A stretch of 64,000 nucleotides of DNA from Stutzerimonas stutzeri. GTDB lineage: Bacteria; Pseudomonadota; Gammaproteobacteria; Pseudomonadales; Pseudomonadaceae. Under the pieces are notes generated by a model. The model saw nothing but the letters and a program-made list of their open reading frames with translations. It did not search any database and was not told the origin of the DNA. The stretch spans positions 1 through 64,000 of the forward strand of contig NZ_PPXG01000001.1 in the NCBI RefSeq assembly GCF_002909485.1, written 5' to 3'. Shown here in pieces: positions 36,910 through 47,430 of this stretch (its first letter is position 1; the number at the start of each line of letters is the position of its first letter). Made by a program: the position numbers and the translations under genes.

Positions 36910-38259
36910 TCAGAGCGTGAGGACAAACTTGGTTGTCAGCGCGCCGGGCAACAACATCGACTCGGTATGGCGTCGCCCGTAGGTCGAATGACTGGGCGAC
37001 AGTTCGCGCTGCCGGGTGAGCCCCAGCAGGTGCGGCGGACCGAGGAACTGGTAAAGGCTGTCATCGAACCGCATGGTATCCACCGGCGCAACGATCTGGC
37101 CTTTTTCAACCCAGAAGGTCGCATAGCGCGTCATGCCGGTGAGGCGGGCGGTGGCGAGGTCGGAGTGGTTCACGTACCACAGGTTGCTGATGAACAGACC
37201 GGTGTCCAGTTCAGCCAGTACCTGCTCGGTTTCGATGGTTCCGGTATCCATGCAGAGCGAGCGGGGCATCTCTTCCATGTCGCTGCCGTTTTCGCGGAGG
37301 CCGTATTCGCGTGCGCTGCGGGCACTGACCAATTCGCCGACGAGCTTACCGTGTTCGATCAGGCGAAGGTCGTCACGGATCCGGCCATCGCGGGTGAACG
37401 CCGGGCATAGTGAGCCGCTGACCTGTTCGCTCAGGCCCAGTTGAGGGCTCAGTGACTGCTGCCCGGCAAACAGTTGCTGCAGCGGGCTTTGCGCGGTGCG
37501 CAACGCCCTGGCGGAAAAGGCGCTCCATGCCATCAGGCCCAGCAGTTCGCCCAGCGCCGCCGGGGCCAGGTAGGCGCGATAGGCGCCTGGCTGCAGGACC
37601 CGCACCGGTTTGCGCAGCATCTCCAGATGAAGATCCGCTTGCGCCATGCGTGCCTCGAAAGCCGCCGGGTTCCATGCCGGCCCTGCCAGTTGCGCCTTCA
37701 CCGCGCGTCCGGCGTCGCCGAACAGGCTCCACTCGACACTCGACTGGCTCACCGCATGCCAACCGAACGCACCGGCAGAGTCGGCGTAACCGTAATAGAT
37801 CGGCCCGCTGGCGTAGAACCCCACGATGTCTCGATCTTTCGAGGCATTGCCGATTTGCTCGATAACATCTCCCGGAGCAGGCGCCATCTGCAGGCTGGAC
37901 GATTCGTTGGTCCAGCCGAGGTGGTTGAGTTGCAGGTAAGGGTCCGGCGCCAGATCGGACAGAACGCCTCGCAGCTGGCTGACGGCCTCGGTAACCCGGG
38001 GCCTGTCCAGAATCACATTACCCTGCAAGGTCAGCCGGGCACTGGCATGCCGGCGGTCGCGCGCCAGGCCGAGGGTCATCTCGATCTGGTCGACCTGGCC
38101 GGCCTGGCGGACCTTGCCATGATTGAAACGGACGAAATCGGAGGCTTCGGCGTTGTACCAGAGCGTGTAGTGCTCTCCGGCGTTGAGCGCGCGCTGCAGC
38201 GCCTCGCGGATGCCCTGGAAATGCTCCAGTGCCTGGGTGGTGTTCGAGAGCGCCATCAT
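36910..38259 (-). CDS. TldE/PmbA-family protease subunit
   Basis: A 449-residue member of the U62 TldD/PmbA family, the non-catalytic partner type: it lacks the HExxxH zinc motif. The N-terminal part has TLWYNAEASDFVRFNHGKVRQ (in part, about 32-52). The C-terminal half carries LVGELVSARSAREYGLRENGSDMEE (in part) and the ending SMLLPGALTTKFVLTL. In E. coli the TldD-TldE heterodimer is a zinc protease that cuts unfolded and modified peptides such as the microcin B17 leader and CcdA. This is a divergent paralogue in a peptide-uptake locus. I chose ATG 38259, which overlaps the TldD stop as ATGA. Confidence 0.88.
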   Translation of the reverse strand: MMALSNTTQALEHFQGIREALQRALNAGEHYTLWYNAEASDFVRFNHGKVRQAGQVDQIEMTLGLARDRRHASARLTLQGNVILDRPRVTEAVSQLRGVLSDLAPDPYLQLNHLGWTNESSSLQMAPAPGDVIEQIGNASKDRDIVGFYASGPIYYGYADSAGAFGWHAVSQSSVEWSLFGDAGRAVKAQLAGPAWNPAAFEARMAQADLHLEMLRKPVRVLQPGAYRAYLAPAALGELLGLMAWSAFSARALRTAQSPLQQLFAGQQSLSPQLGLSEQVSGSLCPAFTRDGRIRDDLRLIEHGKLVGELVSARSAREYGLRENGSDMEEMPRSLCMDTGTIETEQVLAELDTGLFISNLWYVNHSDLATARLTGMTRYATFWVEKGQIVAPVDTMRFDDSLYQFLGPPHLLGLTRQRELSPSHSTYGRRHTESMLLPGALTTKFVLTL

Positions 38260-39701
38260 TGACCACCTCCAAAGACTTCGATGCCAGCAAACACGCAGGC
38301 GGGGGAGGCGTGCCCGACCCGGACGGCCTGGTTCGGCTCGCCCTTGCCGCAGTTCGGAGTGCCCAGCACCTGCCGGGTCGAGTGGTCGCCGACCGCGACG
38401 AGGTTGCACCAGAATCGCGAGGAGATACCCCGGTAGTTCGGATTCTTGACCACTTCGCAGAGTTGCCCCTTGCGGATCATCTGACCCCACTCGCAGCCGA
38501 ACTGGAATTTATTGCGTGCATCGTCGATCGACCAGGAGCGGTTCGAGGCCATGAGAATCCCGTCCTCAATGCCTTCGATCAGTTGCGTGAGGTTGCCCTC
38601 GCCCGGCTCCACGTTGAGGTTGGCCATCCGGTCGATGGTGGGTCTATTCCAGCTGCAGGCGCGGCTGCTAGCCACCCCTTCTATACCGCTGCGGCGGGCA
38701 GACAGCGAGCCGCCGAGCGGGCGTTTGAGAATGCCGTCTTCGATCAGCAGGGCTTTTTGGGCCGGCGTGCCGTCATCGTCGTGGGAGTAGCTGGCCAGTT
38801 CTTCGGGGATATGCGGGTCGAAGCTGACGTTCAGCAGCGGCGAGCCATAACGGTAATGCCCGAAATCGTCCTGCTTCACGAAGCTGGTCCCGGCGTAGTT
38901 GCGTTCGTCTCCGAGGATCCGGTCCATCTCCAGCGGGTGGCCGATGGACTCATGGATCTGCAGGATCATCTGGTCGGGCATCAGCAACAGGTGGCGTTTG
39001 CCGCTCGGTGTGTTTGGCGCCAGCAGCAGTTGCAGGGCCTCATCGGCCAGGCGAGCGCCGGCGCCGAAGAGCCCGCTTCTGGCCAGCACATCGAGGCCGC
39101 CCTGCTGCGCGAAGTTTCCGCCGCTGAGGCTGCGAATCTGGCTGTCATGACCGTCGTAGGCGGTGATTTGCATGTTCGGGTAGACGAAACGCTGAGCAAA
39201 ACGCAACTGCGAGCCCGTGCTGTCAAAAAACAGCTGCTCGCGAGTTTCCCAGCTCAGTCGGGCTTCCCGGTTGACGATCCGGCTATCCGACGGCACGGCG
39301 TCGCACTCCTGAAGCAGCAGGTCCAGGCACTGGGCAACCGTCGGCAGGGCCTGCATGAGGTCGAGAGAGACATAGTCGGCGCGTTGGCCCGTGCGTGACG
39401 GCGAGGCGGTTGGCAGCGAGAGGGCGTGGGACGCCGCTGCGGCGGCGAGCTGTTCGGCTTTTACCAGTGCTCGCTGAAGGCCGTCCGCACTCAGGTCGGA
39501 GGTTGCCGCATAGGCTTCGAAACCGTTGACCTGGGCAGTCAGCATGACGCCTTCGTCAAAGGTGGTGTGTACCGGAAGGGGGGTGGCCTTGATGACTCCA
39601 AGGTGAAGCGTCTGACTTTTTACGTGGCGTAGCGACCAGAAATCCGCATCGCTGCGAAGCGCGCTGACACGCGCCCTGAAGGATTCGAACGCATCGAACA
39701 T
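38256..39701 (-). CDS. TldD-family metalloprotease subunit
   Basis: A 481-residue U62 family protein with the zinc-binding motif HESIGH at about 250-255, equivalent to HExxxH of TldD, followed by the substrate-groove stretch LEMDRILGDERNYAGTSF (in part). The C-terminal end CGKGEPNQAVRVGHASPACVFAGIEVFGGG (in part) is Gly/Cys-rich and matches TldD. Together with the overlapping TldE-like gene it should form a periplasm-independent, cytoplasmic peptide-cutting dimer. The sequence GGGGAACAG before the ATG serves as ribosome-binding site. It is the first gene of a two-gene unit, and its position upstream of the importer suggests it processes what the importer brings in. Confidence 0.9.
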   Translation of the reverse strand: MFDAFESFRARVSALRSDADFWSLRHVKSQTLHLGVIKATPLPVHTTFDEGVMLTAQVNGFEAYAATSDLSADGLQRALVKAEQLAAAAASHALSLPTASPSRTGQRADYVSLDLMQALPTVAQCLDLLLQECDAVPSDSRIVNREARLSWETREQLFFDSTGSQLRFAQRFVYPNMQITAYDGHDSQIRSLSGGNFAQQGGLDVLARSGLFGAGARLADEALQLLLAPNTPSGKRHLLLMPDQMILQIHESIGHPLEMDRILGDERNYAGTSFVKQDDFGHYRYGSPLLNVSFDPHIPEELASYSHDDDGTPAQKALLIEDGILKRPLGGSLSARRSGIEGVASSRACSWNRPTIDRMANLNVEPGEGNLTQLIEGIEDGILMASNRSWSIDDARNKFQFGCEWGQMIRKGQLCEVVKNPNYRGISSRFWCNLVAVGDHSTRQVLGTPNCGKGEPNQAVRVGHASPACVFAGIEVFGGGQ

Positions 39702-40109
39702 GTCTGTTCCCCGAAACCGCCCTGCAGGGTAAGCAAGGCAATAAGTGGGCAGCGCTTTTGGCGCTGCGGTCTCCCGTTCCGTCGCAGCCGTCGATAAACG
39801 ACCTGAGCGCGGTGAGGTGAAGTCCCTCTGAAACTTCTATGCCAAATATTAAGCACGGGTAAAAAAAAGCAGTATTCGCCTGCCCAGCGGGGCGTGACGT
39901 CATCCCGCTGCTACAGACGACGGGCTCCGCATCAGTGTTGGGGGGCCGAGGACCGTTGCAGCCCTTGCATACTCATGAGCGGATCGGACTGATGCGCAGC
40001 GCGAGTGATCACAAACTGTGCATATTGCTGTCTCTTTTGCCTTTATTGCACCGCTTTTGGGCGCCCTTGCCGCCGCTGACGAGCGTAGCGCCAGTGCGGG
40101 CGGCGGGCT
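39702..40109. other. Intergenic region upstream of the TldD-like gene
   Basis: A 408-bp gap between the start of the TldD-like gene and the stop of the upstream lyase gene, both on the minus strand. It must hold the tldDE promoter. I see an A-rich run at 39861-39868 but no convincing -35/-10 pair or terminator, and no plausible small gene. Confidence 0.45.
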
Positions 40110-41036
40110 TCAGCCGACGAGAGACGACGGTTTCGGATAACGCCGGTCGGCCTTGCCGGCCTTGAGGATCGCGCTCGGCACGTCGTGGCCGACCAGCATC
40201 GGCAAGCGTTCTGCGGCCTCGAGCAGCCGGTCCAGATCGACGCCGGTTTCCAGCCCCATGCGCTGGAACATGTGCACCAGATCCTCGGTGCAGATATTGC
40301 CGCTGGCCCCCGGCGCATAGGGACAGCCCCCCAGACCACCGAGGGACGCGTCGAAGCGGTCGATGCCCGCGTTCAGTGCCGCCAGTGCATTGGCCAGACC
40401 CATGCCGCGGGTATTGTGGAAATGCGCGGTAAACACGGCGTCGGGCCAACGGCTCAGCGCCTCGCGGCAGATGCGCTCGACCTGCGCTGGGTCGGCCATG
40501 CCGGTGGTGTCGCAGAGGGTGATGCCCTGCACGCCGATCTCCAGCAGGCGCTGCACCAGTTCGTACACGCGCGGCTCCGGCACCTCGCCCTCGAAGGGGC
40601 AGCCGAAGGTGGTCGACAGCGAGGCGTTGACGAACACCCCGCTGCCGCGGGTGACCTCGATGATCTCGCGGAACTGCGCCAGCGACTGCTCGGGCGTCAT
40701 GCGCAGGTTGGCCAGGCCGTGGGTGTCGCTGGCCGACATCACCAGGTTGATCTCGTCCACTGCGCAGGCCAGCGCGCGTTCGCAGCCCCTCACGTTGGGC
40801 ACCAGCACGGTGTACTCGACGCCCGGCACGCGGCGGATGCCGCGCATCACCTCCTCGGCGTCGCGCAGGTTGGGGATGGCCTTGGGCGAGGTGAAGGAGG
40901 TGACCTCGATCTTCGCCAGCCCGGTTTGCGAGAGGCGGTCGATCAGCGCGATCTTGTCCGCGGTCGGCACGAAGTTCGGCTCGATCTGGAAACCGTCACG
41001 GGTGGCGACTTCCTGGATGTACAGGCGTTTGCTCAT
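40110..41036 (-). CDS. mvaB: Hydroxymethylglutaryl-CoA lyase-like enzyme
   Basis: A 308-residue DRE-TIM metallolyase. The DRE-type motif is ATRDGFQ (about 11-17). Metal and substrate residues are visible in EVTSFTSPKAIPN (about 44-56), LCDTTGMADP (about 174-183), AHFHNTRGMGLAN (about 204-216) and the active-site Cys loop GLGGCPYAPGASGN (about 233-246). The family splits HMG-CoA to acetyl-CoA and acetoacetate. Beside a CoA-transferase and a TRAP binding protein it may act on 3-hydroxy-3-methylglutarate or a related branched dicarboxylic acid taken from outside; leucine genes are not nearby. Confidence 0.87.
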   Translation of the reverse strand: MSKRLYIQEVATRDGFQIEPNFVPTADKIALIDRLSQTGLAKIEVTSFTSPKAIPNLRDAEEVMRGIRRVPGVEYTVLVPNVRGCERALACAVDEINLVMSASDTHGLANLRMTPEQSLAQFREIIEVTRGSGVFVNASLSTTFGCPFEGEVPEPRVYELVQRLLEIGVQGITLCDTTGMADPAQVERICREALSRWPDAVFTAHFHNTRGMGLANALAALNAGIDRFDASLGGLGGCPYAPGASGNICTEDLVHMFQRMGLETGVDLDRLLEAAERLPMLVGHDVPSAILKAGKADRRYPKPSSLVG

Positions 41037-41074
41037 GGTGCAGTCCTGATGTGTTCGGCTATGTATGAGAGGGC

Positions 41075-41088
41075 GTCATCCACCCTAC
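41075..41088 (-). repeat. Lone arm of the GTAGGGTGGA repeat family
   Basis: GTCATCCACCCTAC is the exact complement of the first 14 bases of the repeat at 18181. No second arm is seen nearby. It lies in the 132-bp gap upstream of the HMG-CoA-lyase-like gene. Confidence 0.6.
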
Positions 41089-41103
41089 GCGGCACGCTGT
41101 TGG

Positions 41104-41145
41104 CTTGAAGCTTGAAGCTTGAAGCTTGAAGCTTGAAGCTTGAAG
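41104..41145. repeat. Tandem heptamer repeat CTTGAAG
   Basis: Five exact copies of CTTGAAG (41104-41138) are followed by the variants CTTGTGG (41139-41145) and CTTGCCG. Overlapping AAGCTT palindromes recur every 7 bp. It lies between the CoA-transferase stop and the lyase start. Such short tandem repeats are prone to length change by slippage. Confidence 0.9.
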
Positions 41146-41168
41146 CTTGTGGCTTGCCGCTGCTTCTT

Positions 41169-42371
41169 TCAGATGATTCCCCGCTCGCGCAGGCCCTGGC
41201 GTTGTTCGTCGGTGAGGCCGAGGCCGGCCAGCACGTCGTCGGTGTGCTCGCCCAGCTGCGGGCCGCCGTGGCCGATGCGCCCGGGCGTGCGCGAGAGCTT
41301 GGGCAGCACGCCCGGCACCTTGAGCGGGCCGGCAAAGGTCTGCACCTGCTCGATCATCTGCCGTGCCAGGTAGTGCGGGTCCTTGACGATATCGGCAGCG
41401 GTGTAGGGATAGCCGGCCGGCACGCGGGCGCCCTTGAGTGCTTCGATCACCTCGTCGCGCCTGTGCTGGATGGTCCATTCGCCAATGGCGGCATCGATCA
41501 GCTCTGCGTGCTGGGCGCGGCCGTCGTTGTGGGCGAAGCGCGGATCATCGGCAAGGTCCTGGCGGCCCATCAGGGTCATCAGGCGCTTGTAGATGCTGTC
41601 GCCATTGCCGGCGATCAGCACGTAGGCGCCGTCGTTGCACAGATAGGAATTTGACGGCGTAATGCCGGGCAGGGCACTGCCAGCCGGCTCGCGTACGTAG
41701 CCGAAGGCGTCGTATTCGGGCACGAGGCTTTCCATCATGGCGAACACCGACTCGTATAGCGCCACGTCGATCTCCTGGCCCTGGCCGCTTCGGTTGCGCT
41801 CCTGCAGGGCGAGCAATACACCGATCACGCCATACAGCGAGGACAGCGAATCGCCGATGCTGACGCCGACCCGCACCGGCGGCTGGCCCGGATAGCCGGA
41901 CAGGTGACGCAGGCCGCCCATGGCTTCGCCGATCACGCCGAAGCCCGGCAGGTCGCGATAGGGACCGGTCTGGCCGTATCCGGAAATGCGCAGCATGATC
42001 AGCCGAGGGTTCAGCTTCGACAGCTCATCCCAGCCCAGGCCCCATTCTTCCAGCGTGCCGGGGCGGAAGTTCTCCACCAGGATGTCGGCTTCGGCCACCA
42101 GCTGGCGGACGATTTCCTGGCCTTCCGCGGCCTTGAGATCCAGCGTCACCGAGCGCTTGTTGCGCGACTGCACGTGCCACCAGAGCGAGGTGCCGTCCTT
42201 GAGCTTGCGCCACTTGCGCAGTGGGTCGCCGACCTTTGGCGGTTCGATCTTGATCACATCGGCGCCGAATTCACCGAGCAGCTTGCTGGCGAAAGGGCCG
42301 GCGATCAGTTGGCCCATCTCGATCACCTTGAGGCCCTGCAGCGGCAGGTTCTTGTCTGTCTGTTCGCTCAT
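41169..42371 (-). CDS. CaiB/BaiF-family CoA-transferase
   Basis: A 400-residue class III CoA-transferase. The N-terminal part LKVIEMGQLIAGPFASKLLGEFGADVIKIEPP (in part, 14-45) is typical, as is NFRPGTLEEWGLG (about 101-113). The position of the usual catalytic Asp reads GPYRDLPGFGVIGEAMGG, with Gly at about 145 and Glu at 149, so the standard nucleophile is not where expected. It lies upstream of the HMG-CoA-lyase-like gene with 132 bp between, suggesting it activates the acid that the lyase splits, perhaps with succinyl-CoA as donor. It is divergent from the LysR gene at 42548. Confidence 0.88.
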   Translation of the reverse strand: MSEQTDKNLPLQGLKVIEMGQLIAGPFASKLLGEFGADVIKIEPPKVGDPLRKWRKLKDGTSLWWHVQSRNKRSVTLDLKAAEGQEIVRQLVAEADILVENFRPGTLEEWGLGWDELSKLNPRLIMLRISGYGQTGPYRDLPGFGVIGEAMGGLRHLSGYPGQPPVRVGVSIGDSLSSLYGVIGVLLALQERNRSGQGQEIDVALYESVFAMMESLVPEYDAFGYVREPAGSALPGITPSNSYLCNDGAYVLIAGNGDSIYKRLMTLMGRQDLADDPRFAHNDGRAQHAELIDAAIGEWTIQHRRDEVIEALKGARVPAGYPYTAADIVKDPHYLARQMIEQVQTFAGPLKVPGVLPKLSRTPGRIGHGGPQLGEHTDDVLAGLGLTDEQRQGLRERGII

Positions 42372-42547
42372 CACGACACCTGTGCCGGTTGATTCATGGT
42401 GCCGAGCATGACCGACGCATCGACAGCGGACAATTGGCCGTTGGCCAAGTGAGGTTTCGCGCTTCACGAAGGCTAAGACGAAAGAGGCTTTGAAAAGCAC
42501 GGATTAAGCAGCGCATGCTTCGTCTACCGCGAATACGGGAAGCCACT

Positions 42548-43447
42548 ATGCGTCGCATCGATTTCGTCACCCTACGCCTGTTCGTCGCCATCGCCGATGA
42601 GCGCAGCCTGACCCGTGCCGCCGAGCGCGAGCACCTGGCGCTGGCGGCGGTGAGCAAGCGCGTCAGCGATCTGGAAGGGCAACTCGGCGTCAGCCTGCTC
42701 TATCGCCAGCCCAAGGGCGTCGAGCTGACGCCGGCCGGCCACGCGCTGCTGCACCACGCGCGCAATCTGCTGGATAACCTGCAACAGCTGGACGCCGACT
42801 TGAGCGAGTTCAGCCAGGGCGTGAAGGGCCATGTGCGCATCCACGCCAATACCTCGGCGGTGATCGAATTCCTGCCCGAGGACCTGAGTACCTTCACCCG
42901 TCAGCACCCGGAAGTGAAGATCGACCTGGAGGAGCGTGTCAGCAGCGACACCCTGCGCGCACTGCGCGAGGGGCTGACCGATATCGGCATCTTCGCCGGG
43001 CATATGCCGGCCGAGGATCTGCAGGTGTTTCCCTACCGCGAGGATCGGCTGGTGCTGGTAACGCCCCGCGAGCATGTGCTGGCCGGCCGCGAATGCATTG
43101 CATTGCGCGAGGCGGCAGGCTTCGACTTTATCGGCCTACAGCAGGACGCCTCGCTGCATGCCCTGCTGCAGCAGTCGGCACAGCAGATGGGCACGCCGCT
43201 GCGCCTGCGCATCCAGGTACGCAGCTTCGAGGCGATTTGCCGGATGATCCACACCGGCATGGGCATCGGCGTGCTGCCCGAGCAGGTGGTGCGCAACTAC
43301 CTGCCGGCGCTGGACGTTGCCATGGTGCCGCTGACCGATGTCTGGGCGCGGCGCGAACTCAAGCTGGGCGTGCGCAACCTGGAAAGCCTGTCGGTGACCG
43401 CCCGGCAGATGCTCGAACACCTCACCGCTCGCGAAGGCAATGGCTGA
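42548..43447 (+). CDS. LysR-family regulator (second acid module)
   Basis: A 299-residue LysR regulator. The N-terminal helix-turn-helix is SLTRAAEREHLALAAVSKRVSDLEGQLG (in part, about 18-45), then the effector domain. Along its whole length it resembles the itaconate regulator at 13030 (shared VELTPAG, LRIQ-SFEA-CRMI-GVGIG-type blocks). It is divergent from the CoA-transferase gene (176-bp spacer) and precedes the second TRAP binding protein, so it probably regulates both. I chose ATG 42548, which gives MRRIDFVTLRLF; an ATG 33 bp earlier adds residues not seen in the family. Confidence 0.88.
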   Translation: MRRIDFVTLRLFVAIADERSLTRAAEREHLALAAVSKRVSDLEGQLGVSLLYRQPKGVELTPAGHALLHHARNLLDNLQQLDADLSEFSQGVKGHVRIHANTSAVIEFLPEDLSTFTRQHPEVKIDLEERVSSDTLRALREGLTDIGIFAGHMPAEDLQVFPYREDRLVLVTPREHVLAGRECIALREAAGFDFIGLQQDASLHALLQQSAQQMGTPLRLRIQVRSFEAICRMIHTGMGIGVLPEQVVRNYLPALDVAMVPLTDVWARRELKLGVRNLESLSVTARQMLEHLTAREGNG

Positions 43448-43469
43448 AGAAGCGCGTCGGGCGGTGTGA

Positions 43470-44594
<1,125 letters not shown>

Positions 44595-44716
44595 GGCAAG
44601 CCCGCCAATGGTCTGTTAGACCAATGTGCAGTTTCGGCGGCAGCGCCGCCTGCACAGAATGGCGGCGTCTATCTGCGTGATCGGACAAGTGTGTATTCCA
44701 ACCGGATGGTTGACCG

Positions 44717-44742
44717 AGCGGCCCTTGAGGCCGCTTTTTTTT
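44717..44742 (+). terminator. Rho-independent terminator after dctP copy 2
   Basis: The stem AGCGGCC (44717-44723) / GGCCGCT (44729-44735) with a 5-nt loop is followed by an unbroken T-run. The rest of the 383-bp gap to acsA is the acsA leader, in which I recognise no defined motif. Confidence 0.9.
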
Positions 44743-44977
44743 GCCCGCAAATCGTGCCCTGTGACGTAGGCGCCGAAGCACTTTGATACGCCCGGCCCGT
44801 TTTCGCGGCTGTGCCAGGCACGTCATGCCACTACACGCGGTCTATGCTTGAGCAAGCTGATATCGCCATGAGCGGCGTGTTTGGCTGTATTGCTTCGTCT
44901 GACAGGCGCTGGGTTGGTCATTGGGTTCGCCTGCTGGACAGGGTTCTGCATACCAACAAGACAGGCGAGGAACTGCC

Positions 44978-46933
<1,956 letters not shown>

Positions 46934-46949
46934 ACGATATTGAGTAGAT

Positions 46950-46974
46950 GGCCGGCGCGCGCTGCGTGCCGGCC
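46950..46974. terminator. Possible terminator hairpin between convergent genes
   Basis: GGCCGGC (46950-46956) and GCCGGCC (46968-46974) form a stem, extended inwards by GCGC-type pairs. It lies between acsA and the convergent small membrane-protein gene. No T-tract is present, so this is tentative. Confidence 0.4.
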
Positions 46975-46981
46975 GGATCAT

Positions 46982-47344
46982 TCAAACGCCAGCTGGTGGG
47001 CTTTTCAGGCTGTCGTTGCCGGTAACCGTGGTGCCATTGGTGGCGGCTTCCGCATTCGCCCGCAGCTTCTGTTTGTCCGCTTCGGAACGTTCCAACGGCA
47101 TCTGGTGCGAGCGACCCTCGGCCAGACCTGCCTGTTCATTGATTTCGTTGAAGACGCGCTTGGCTTCGCAATGGCCGGTTACGCCACGAGCCACCGCGAG
47201 GCCGCCGATGCCCAGCTGCAGTAGTCCTCCCAGGCCGCCGCGGCTGACGCCCTTGGCAAGGAAATAGATACCCCCAGCAAGGGACATGGCACGTTCCCAG
47301 CCGTGGACGTTCTGGTTGAGGTGATTCGAAGAGTTGTTGTTCAT
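46982..47344 (-). CDS. Small membrane protein with YgaP-like (DUF2892) domain
   Basis: A 120-residue protein. After a hydrophilic start (MNNNSSNHLNQNVHGWER) two membrane segments (about 22-40 and 42-60, LAGGIYFLAKGVSRGGLGGLLQLGIGGLAVARG in part) match the YgaP-type DUF2892 transmembrane hairpin. The tail is hydrophilic and Asn/Thr-rich. GGAG lies 6 bp before ATG 47344. Function unknown. It stands alone between acsA and ptrB. Confidence 0.72.
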   Translation of the reverse strand: MNNNSSNHLNQNVHGWERAMSLAGGIYFLAKGVSRGGLGGLLQLGIGGLAVARGVTGHCEAKRVFNEINEQAGLAEGRSHQMPLERSEADKQKLRANAEAATNGTTVTGNDSLKSPPAGV

Positions 47345-47430
47345 GGGTGGCTCCGACGAGGACATTCTCAATGAATGACTCTCGTCGGCGCGGGCTGTTC
47401 GGTGCCGCAGGTCGGCAGTTTGCGTGCCGG

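Noticed and set aside
44595-44977. Sigma-54 promoter upstream of acsA
   Set aside because: No GG-N10-GC pair with the right context was found.
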